Assembly (NCBI RefSeq): GCF_033958435.1
Contig: NC_134137.1
Location: 253,502,501-253,566,500 of the forward strand
Length of the DNA: 64,000 nucleotides
Reading direction: 5' to 3'
Source of the DNA: Carettochelys insculpta
Lineage: Eukaryota > Chordata > Testudines > Carettochelyidae
The notes beneath the pieces were generated by a model. That model was not told the origin of the DNA and searched no databases. It saw only the letters and a list, made by a program, of their open reading frames with translations. Both the position numbers and the translations under genes were made by a program. Positions 56,641 to 64,000 of this stretch are shown here, one piece after another. Each line of letters begins with the position of its first letter. Position 1 is the stretch's first letter.

Positions 56641-58539
56641 CCCTTCCCTTGGTATTGACTCCCTTCAAATGCTTGACAAACCATCACCTCACCCCACCCT
56701 TGTCATTTAGCCTCGTTGTACGTAATTTAGAAAGAGGGAGCAGCGAGGTAAGGATCTCGGTAAAAAGATCTTCACATAAACCTCACTTTCTCTCTCTTCT
56801 GAACATTTCTTTTCACAACAACATCTCCATTTTCTCCACCTGGTGTTCTCCTAAGGACCTGATGCTGTATGTCTATTGCAGTTCATCTAAGGAACAATCA
56901 GCTTAAGAGTTTTATTCAAATAGTATTAATGTTTTCAAATCGGCATCCTATTTTCCTCCTAGAACTTCTGCCAAAACACTCTTCAACAGACACTAAAATA
57001 ATTTAGATAGTTGATATGCAATCCAAATTTTCAGTGGAAAACTGCCAGATTCAACATCTGTGAAAAAGTGGGTAATTTTTATTATCCACAGAGAGCGCGC
57101 ACTCGGTCTGATATTTTCTACCTCCACACATCTCCTTCTACCGGAACTGCTTTATGGTTTTACATGACTAATGGGTTGCCAAAAATTACTTAACCCTTTT
57201 ATCGCTGCCAGAATCCACTGAGTCTCTACAGCTGTTTTAAAAGAACATATATCTAGTGGACCTGGTCAAGATAATTTTTAACAATAGATACAAACATTTC
57301 TTGGGGCTGACACCTCAGATTATTACGAATAATTTTTAATATATTACTTCTGACTATTTATACTTCCTATTCTGAGAGAAAGTGGGGCAATTTCAAGCCC
57401 CTGTAAACAAAGGGTTAACTCTGTTTTTTTCTTGCCCCTCTCCTGACTCAGAACAGGGCCTGTAAGAACAGCTGTTGGGGAAGTAGTGATGGGAAAATGC
57501 CTTTGAGAACGCAGCCCTGTCTGATGAAAACTGGGCTAACCCCCAAGCTGGTGAGGTATTTTTATGCCCTAGTTTTGTGTATGATAATGTGAAGTTTTTA
57601 AATTTTATGGCTATAAAATTTACACTTGCTGAAAAAGACCTTTCTACTGTTATTGTTGTTTCTTACTTCTGCTAAGTTACCATATTTCCTTACAGGCCAA
57701 ATCCTCAGCTGATTGGTATCTATTGAGCTATGCTGATCATAGCTAGATGGGAAAATGGTGCTACATTGGCTTCTTACTTGTTCACTCAACTTGCATCATG
57801 AAATCAGACTATTTTGACTTCTGGCTTACATTTAACTATCTCCATTTCAAGCAGTAGGGTTTAAAAACAACAACTACTCACCATGAAAAAGCAAAGAACA
57901 CACTATATAAACCCTTCTAGTCATACTTTCAGGTCTGAACTATTTGTCGTGGTTCCCCTTAAATGAAAGGAATCAAATATCCAGCTAGTTATTTTGGGTG
58001 CATTTCCCAAGCTCCTTTCTGGGAGAACCTCAGCACTATAAAAGTTCATCTCATTTGGTGAAAAAAAAATCAAAGTTTACTTGACAAGTGTGAACATATA
58101 TTTCACTAGATTTATCCATCACTGATAGGGTCCTTAAATCAATTTTTGTTTTGGGGAAAATAAATGAAAATATACATGCTTTATGTAAATCAGTGGTGGT
58201 TTGTGATATGGATTCAGCCCCCTGGACACATTAATCTGACCCACCAAGGGTCGGGGGGGCAGCGGTGTCACAAACAATCCGGCTTGCACGGGGACAGTTG
58301 CCGGCACATCCCTACTCCACTCACCTGCAGCATCTCCAGACATTTCCAGCTCTTTGTCTTCTGCTGGGGGAGCCTGTATCTGAAACCCCTTCCCACAGTC
58401 CTACCCACAGTCCGCACCTCAGTCACAGCTCTCGGCCTCAAGCTTCCCCATATACCCCAGCCCTCTGCACCACCACTGACCTCCTCACTCAGCCCAAACT
58501 CCTTGGCCCAGCCACCGCCACAGATTTCTCACATGCAAA
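56641..58539. other. Unique AT-rich sequence
   Basis: No exon or repeat recognised with confidence. 58190-58500 is GC-richer and may belong to the hAT relic that follows. Confidence 0.4.
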
Positions 58540-58650
58540 ATGTGTATTTTTATGTGCACCGATATGGAGGTGATATACTGCACATCATCTCCATTTTGGT
58601 GTACATTATAAAATTCATTCCAGACATGCACATAAAAACTAGAGGATATG
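58540..58650. mobile_element. hAT relic, CAATGTTCCC family, right part
   Basis: ATGTGCACCGATATGGAGGT, CACATCATCTCCATTTTGGT and TAAAATTCATTCCAGACATG correspond to the right part of the family whose short copy lies at 31176-31357 (AAAATTAATTCTGCACGTGG). Confidence 0.5.
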
Positions 58651-60147
58651 ACTGACATCTTTTCTAAGAAGAGAAGCTAACATTCACACCACAGTAATAG
58701 GCACAGATTAGTCACTAAAAGGAAGAAGAAAGAAAAAGAAATGTCCGACCAGTAAATAATAGGATCTGGTGAATCTGAGAACTGAGAGTGAATGAAGAAG
58801 TAGAAAGTTATTATAATGGTACCTCGGGCAGTATCATTTGTGCAGTCTGGGGGGAGGGGAAATAGCATATCTTTTGAGCATATGGAATACAAAAGACCCA
58901 AAAAACAAGACATGTTTTAGTGAGTATAAAAATAAAAGAGGCTGTTAATTTTCATGTACGGTGACACGCTTTCTCTTTTCGGGTGTGAAATACTGCGGCT
59001 GAAGTACAAATGCCAAAATTAGCTTCTTCTAGGAAGAAAGAAAAGAAAAGGTTAAAATTTATATGCAAGTATTTAAAGCTTCATGTTGACAGCCTTCTGC
59101 ATTTTCATATCTTCCAGATGACCACTTCCTACCCCTAAGTCACTGTGCTGTCACCCAGCAACCTATTTCTTGGCTGACTTCTGTGGTGTATTACTGTAGC
59201 AATACAGCATTAGGGTCGTATCTCCCTTCCACTAAGTCCATAATAAAACTCCCATTGGTTCTGAAAGGGAAAAGAATCAAGCTTTCATTTTATATAGCAT
59301 CTTCCACACAAGAAATCCCACAAAATATTTAGTCCATTCCTAATTCATCATATGGATCAACCCCTTACTCCCTTCTGTACAGCTAAAAGCACATTTGGAA
59401 AAGTGCGAGGCACTTACAAATTTCTCTGAAATAGTCCTGGTGTTTTAGCACTATCCCACAGTAAGTTTTCTGCTCTCATACCAGATTCCACCTACATGCT
59501 CCTGTTACAATTAAAGATTAGGAATGATCAAACCAAGTCACCCGAAGTACAACTTGACTCTAATTTTCCAGCAAAACTCAGGCCAAATCTAATAACAGAA
59601 CACTTTTTAATTATGCATGTCTCTGTACTGGTTTCCTGTTGGGATGAGATCCAGGAGTTCTGAAATGTCACAAGAAAACCTGTTTTATTTCTCTCCTGAT
59701 TAGAACCTATTTGGAATCCAGAGATCTCCAGATTGCCATGCTTATTTTGGAGATGCAAGGAATTTGGGGAGTTTTGGTAAAGCTCAGTGAGGATTCAGTT
59801 AGGGTGGGGGACAGGACATCATAGGGCATGTGATGGAGTATGTGGGACAGTCATTGTGGCACCATTGCAGGTAGAAAAAAGGTGAAGACAGCCAGGACCT
59901 AGTGCTGGCAGCAGCAAAAGTGATACCAAAGTAAGGGGAAAAGCAGCCTCCCAAGTGAAATACGGATCCATACTAATCAGGAGTGAGGTACATTGGCAAA
60001 GCTTGGTACTTCTTGGTACTTCTCCAAGCCGCATACATGGAGTGCCCCTCAGCCCGCTCCATGAAAGCTTCCCACCACTTGGTCAGACATCCGCATGTGA
60101 CGGCAGTGGCAGAAGTCACCCCTACAGCAGATTCTATGGCATGGCTC
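58651..60147. other. Unique sequence
   Basis: No gene recognised. AT-rich to about 59800, then increasingly GC-rich towards the minisatellite. Confidence 0.4.
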
Positions 60148-60428
60148 CTCCTGCCCCAGCATAGCTGCACGGCTCCTGTTCAAAGTTGCCCAGATCCTTT
60201 GGCCCCGGTGCTGCTCCACTGCTTCTCCTGCCCTGGTGTGGCCATGGGCTGGCGCAGTTTCTCCTGCTCTGGCATGGCTACGGGCTGGCAGTGCTTCCCC
60301 TACCACAGCCAGCATGGCTTCTCCTGTTTTGGTGCTGCCACAGGCTGGAGCAATTTCTCCTGCCCCAGCAGGGCTGTGGTCTAGTGCTGCTTCTCCTGCC
60401 CTGGTGTGGTCATGGGCAAGTGTAGTGC
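60148..60428. repeat. Minisatellite with 36-bp period
   Basis: CTCCTG starts units at 60225, 60261, 60297 (as CCCCTA), 60321, 60357 and 60393: spacings 36, 36, 24, 36, 36. Earlier degenerate units begin near 60148 and 60189. All spacings in the regular part are multiples of 12, so several reading frames stay open on both strands. Confidence 0.85.
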
Positions 60429-60960
60429 CACCCCTGCGACTCCAGCTCCAGTGGCAGCAGCTCTGGTGAGTCACCGGAATATACAGTTGGGTGGGGGAGA
60501 CGCTGGAGGTGGCTGTCTCTGTAGGAGGGCATTCATTTGGGGGTAGGGGGAATAGCAAATATTCAAGGATCATAACCACAAGTGTGGCGATCCTTGAATT
60601 ATTATTGGACTCCACTGTACTACAGTATTTGTCACAAATTGACATTAAGTGCTGCAGCAGAGTTAGCCAGAGCCTCAAGAATCTCTGAACTGAGACACAA
60701 TGGCCATGTCTACACTACCCGAGAAGAGCAACGTGCTCAGGGTCGAACTTACAGGTTTCAATTTCATGCATCTAGTATGGATGCACACACCTGACCTCTC
60801 AGGGGTTACAGTTAACCCTTGTACTCCTTGTGAGACACAAGGAGTAAGGGAGGTCGATGGGAGAAACAGACAGCCAAGTTAGCCGAGCACAGATATGACG
60901 ATTTTAGCTACCCAATTGCCATCACAGAATCACAGAATCATAGGGCTGGAAGGGACCTCA

Positions 60961-61670
60961 GGGCTACGTCTACACGTGCACCCAACTTCGAAATAGCTTA
61001 TTTCGACGTTGCGACATCGAAATAGGCTATTTCGATGAATAACGTCTACACGTCCTCCAGGGCTGGCAACGTCGATGTTCAACTTCGACGTTGCTCAGCC
61101 CAACATCGAAATAGGCACAGCGAGGGAACGTCTACGCGCCAAAGTAGCACACATCGAAATAAGGGAGCCAGGCACAGCTGCAGACAGGGTCACGGGGCGG
61201 ACTCAACAGCAAGTCGCTCCCTTAAAGGGCCCCTCCCAGACACACTTTCATTAAACAGTGCAAGATACACAGAGCCAACAACTAGTTGCAGACCCTGTAT
61301 ATGCAGCACGGACCCCCAGCTGCAGCAGCAGCAGCCAGAAGCCCTGGGCTAAGGGCTGCTGCCCACGGTGACCACAGAGCCCCGCAAGGGCTGGAGAGAG
61401 AGTATCTCTCAACCCCCCAGCTGATGGCCGCCATGGAGGACCCCGCTATTTCGATGTTGCGGGACGCGGATCGTCTACACGTCCCTACTTCGATGTTGAA
61501 CGTCGAAGTAGGGCGCTATTCCCATCCCCTCATGGGGTTAGCGACTTCGACGTCTCGCCGCCTAACGTCGATTTCAACTTCGAAATAGCACCCAACACGT
61601 GTAGACGTGACGGGCGCTATTTCGAAGTTACTGCCGCTACTTCGAAGTAGCGTGCACGTGTAGACGCAGC
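60961..61670. mobile_element. PIF/Harbinger non-autonomous element B, inserted in CR1
   Basis: A 710-bp element from GGGCTACGTCTACACGTGCA to GTGCACGTGTAGACGCAGC. TCA lies on both sides (60958-60960 and 61671-61673). Removing it restores the CR1 text GGGACCTCAGGAGGTCATC. Subterminal TTCGAAATAGC and ACGTCGAAGTAGGG motifs are mirrored. The interior (61140-61440) shares TCCCTTAAAGGGCCCCTCCC (about 61220) with the reverse complement of the Harbinger at 4383-4402 and has a (CAG)n-like run near 61320. It is an internally deleted derivative. Confidence 0.92.
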
Positions 61671-61720
61671 TCAGGAGGTCATCTAGTCCAGCCCCCTGCT
61701 TCAAGCAAGATCAACCCCTA

Positions 61721-62068
61721 CTAAGTCATCCCAGCCAGGACCTTGTCCAGCCGGGACTTAAAAACCTCAAGGGATGGAGAATCCACCACCTCTCTAGGCA
61801 ACGCATTCCAATGCTTTACTGCCTGCCTGGTGAAGAAGTTTTTCCTAATATCTAACCTACACCTCTCCCTCTTCAACTTCTGACCATTACTCCTTGTTCT
61901 GCCATCTGACACCACTGAGAACAATTTCTCACCCTCCTCTTTCGAGCTCCCCTTCAGGAAGTTGAAGGCTGCTATTAAATCGCCTCTAAGTCTTCTCTTC
62001 TGTAAACTAAACAAGCCCAAATCCCTCAGCCTATCCTCATAGGTCTTGTGCTCCAGACCCTTAATCAT
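61721..62068 (-). pseudogene. CR1 ORF2 C-terminus, one frame off
   Basis: A 115-residue block that continues the RT ORF in another frame: [40 protein letters not shown], and KHWNALPREVVDSPSLEVFK before the stop. In intact CR1 this follows RRATK directly, so the overlap at 62065-62068 marks a single small indel. Confidence 0.93.
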
Positions 62069-63087
62069 TTTGTTGCCCTTCGCTGAACCTGCTCTAGCAA
62101 ATCCACATCCTTTTTATACTGGGGGGCCCAAAACTGGACGCAATATTCCAGATGTGGCCTCACCTGTGCCGAATAAAGAGGAATAACTACTTCCCTAGAT
62201 CTGCTCGAAATGCTCCTCCTAATGCACCCCAGTATGCCGTCAGCTTTCTTGGCTACAAGGGCACACTGTTTACTCATATCCAGCCTTTCATCCACCATAA
62301 CCCCTAGGTCCCTTTCCATTGTACTGCTGCTGAGCCAGTCGGTCCCCAGCCTGTAACAATGTTTGGGATTCTTCCGCCCCAGGTGCAGGACTCTACACTT
62401 CTCCTTATTGAACCGCATCAGATTTCTTTTGGCCCAGTCCTCCAATTTATCCAGGTCCCTCTGGATTCTCTCTCTACTCTCCAACATATCTACCTCTCCC
62501 CCTAGTTTTGTGTCATCTGCAAACTTGCTGAGGATGCAATCCAGTCCCTCATCCAGGTCATTAATAAAGATGTTGAATAACACTGGCCCCAGAACCGAGC
62601 CTTGCGGCACTCCGCTTGAAACAGACCGCCACCCAGATATTGAGCCATTCACCGCTACCCGTTGGGCCCGACCATCAAGCCAGCTTTCTCTCCATCTTAT
62701 ACTCCAAGGATCCAATCCATACTTCCTTAACTTATGGACAAGAATGTTGTGGGAGACCGTATCAAAAGCCTTACTGAAGTCAAGGTATATCACATTCACT
62801 GACTTCCTCATGTCCACAGAGCTTGTTACGTCGTCATAGAATCTGATCAGATTGGTAAGGCAGGACTTGCCTCTGGTGAATCCATGTTGGCTACTTTTGA
62901 TCACTTTCCCTACTTCCAAGTGCTTCAAAATGGATTCCTTGAGGATTCCTTCCATTATGTTCCCAGGGATTGAGGTAAGGCTGACGGGTCTATAGTTCCC
63001 TGGATTGTCCTTCTTTCCTTTTTTAAAGATGGGCACTACGTTTGCCTTCTTCCAGTCATCCGGTATCTCCCCCGATCTCCAAGCCAT
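62065..63087 (-). pseudogene. CR1 reverse transcriptase, near-complete domain
   Basis: A 340-residue open frame covering almost all RT motifs: [75 protein letters not shown] (catalytic Asp pair present), [19 protein letters not shown] and [19 protein letters not shown], to the frameshift after VQRRATK. The endonuclease half is missing through 5' truncation, so the copy cannot retrotranspose by itself. The first one or two codons are MITE sequence. Confidence 0.93.
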
Positions 63088-63140
63088 AGACAGAAATGCA
63101 TATCTATGGTTGACTTACCGTGCCTAGGGTAAACATAGCC

Positions 63141-64000
63141 AAGGACTGACGAACAATCTTGGATCCAAAAACCTTGCGCAGATGCTTTGAAGCCCTTTCT
63201 AGGTGTAGAATTATTACAGCTTAATTGCTTCCCCATTTTCAGTTCATTAGCAGAAGAATGTGAGCAGTTCAGTTGCCTCAGTAATGGACACACTATAAAA
63301 ACCTAGATAGTGGTACTCTTACATTTCTACTATTTTGAGATCCTACCACTCAATATTACTAAAGAGAAACTGTCTATTGAATTCTGTAAAACAGAAAAGT
63401 TTTTCAAAATGGCAGAAATTTTTAAGGGTTCCCACAATACTTAGTTAGATTTAATGTTAGTTCTTATACACCTCTTATGTTTACATCCTTTTAAGAGTGG
63501 ACCTTTCATGGAATGTTTCATTATTTCTTGCCTACTCAGATGCGTTTCTATCCATATAAGCCATGCATAGGGTAATTCCGTTTAATACAAAACAAAAGTT
63601 CATCCTGTTTTGCCGCTGTAATCATGGAGAGATGTGGTCACACTTATCAGTAAAATAAAATATGCTAATTTCATTTCCTCATAAAGATGTTCACTAAAGT
63701 TAGTGGATCCACTGAAAAAGAAGTGTTGTAAACATTAGCTATTTTATCACAAGCCTTGTAATATTTGGTGTTTTTTGGAGTCAGATAATTACATAAGAAT
63801 TTTTAAAAAGGAAGATTCCAGCCTTCACAGCTGTGCCTAAAAGCTTAAATGTGATTATGAAAGGCTCAAGACCCAGAATGCAAATGAAAAGAATCCCATA
63901 TTTATGATTTTTAAAATCTGATGATTTTAAGCCAACATCATGAATTTATGGAAATGACTTGGTTTTATAATCCCTGAGGCTAACAATACAGAATGCCATG
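63141..64000. other. AT-rich unique sequence
   Basis: No exon, repeat or motif recognised up to the right edge. Confidence 0.5.

Larger units (their letters stand above)
60923..63082 (-). mobile_element. CR1 LINE, 5'-truncated, well preserved
   Basis: A minus-strand CR1. Its 3' end (CACAGAATCACAGAATCATA) is at 60923 and its 5' truncation at 63082, in the segment before [21 protein letters not shown] occurs at 60918-60922 and again at 63083-63087, a likely 5-bp target duplication. The 3' UTR is interrupted by MITE B at 60961-61670. Only one frameshift separates the two RT ORFs, so this is the youngest CR1 in the window. Confidence 0.95.
60702..63140. mobile_element. Harbinger-like MITE E, interrupted by CR1
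   Basis: The left part (60702-60922) starts GGCCATGTCTACACTACCCG. The right part (63083-63140) ends CCTAGGGTAAACATAGCC. Removing the CR1 between them joins AGCTACCCAATTGCCAT to AGACAGAAATGCATATC and gives a MITE of about 275 bp with proper inverted ends. Flanking triplets are AAT and AAG. This element predates the CR1. Confidence 0.8.

Noticed and set aside
60049..60678. 209-residue minus-strand ORF with repeated segments
   Set aside because: The 36-bp minisatellite has a period divisible by three, so long frames arise on both strands without selection.
62363..62839. 158-residue plus-strand ORF
   Set aside because: It is the antisense of the CR1 reverse transcriptase at 62065-63087. The same shadow appears at 34-342 opposite the left CR1.

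Overview
This window looks like intergenic or intronic DNA from a reptile nuclear genome, most likely a turtle (Testudines, probably a cryptodire). The evidence is the repeat load: CR1 LINEs on both strands, tRNA-derived SINEs of the turtle type (17341-17617 minus, 25791-25995 plus), a Penelope-like retroelement with a GIY-YIG motif (41238-42610), relics of MIR-type SINEs, and a dense population of PIF/Harbinger foldback elements whose ends read GGCYRYGTCTACAC...GTGTAGACRYRGCC. I recognise no host protein-coding exon, tRNA, rRNA or CRISPR array. Almost every open reading frame is a decayed transposon or an antisense or palindrome shadow. The taxon call rests on remembered repeat families, not on a search.

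Layout. 1-1630 is a 5'-truncated minus-strand CR1 that abuts, and probably interrupts, a PIF/Harbinger transposon (1631-4645). That transposon keeps a Myb/SANT-like DNA-binding ORF on plus and a wrecked DDE transposase on minus. A GC-rich retroelement fragment with about 50-bp tandem units follows (4725-5758). 5.8-19.7 kb is AT-rich unique DNA dotted with MITEs (7358, 10742, 11157, 11758, 13343, 16778, 18864) and two stretches that look like conserved noncoding elements (about 9880-10180 and 14225-14690). 20.4-21.1 kb is a plus-strand CR1 3' end. 21.9-24.0 kb is the most remarkable part: nested inverted repeats in which two different MITE palindromes and a shared flanking sequence alternate in orientation, with broken copies ending at hairpin centres. 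25.8-40.2 kb carries a SINE, several hAT elements with 8-bp target-site duplications, two Tigger-like MITEs and further Harbinger MITEs. 41.2-42.6 kb is the Penelope-like element. 43.5-48.9 kb appears to be a nest of DNA transposons. 49.3-51.2 kb is a large non-autonomous Harbinger-like element with internal duplications. 51.7-53.5 kb is a CR1 carrying a hAT insertion with an 8-bp duplication. 55.6-56.1 kb is a chimeric MITE. 60.7-63.1 kb is a clean three-layer nest (MITE, then CR1, then MITE), with duplications at the two inner layers.

The elements do not form a pathway; what they record is relative age. Where one interrupts another the order can be read directly. The short Harbinger derivatives (for example 60961-61670, which shares an internal motif and TIR style with the 1631-4645 element) must have been moved by an autonomous relative, since the copy here has lost at least two of its three catalytic acidic residues. 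The CR1 copies at 52.3-53.0 kb and 62.1-63.1 kb keep the reverse transcriptase FADD motif, while the copy at 1-1630 has FAND.
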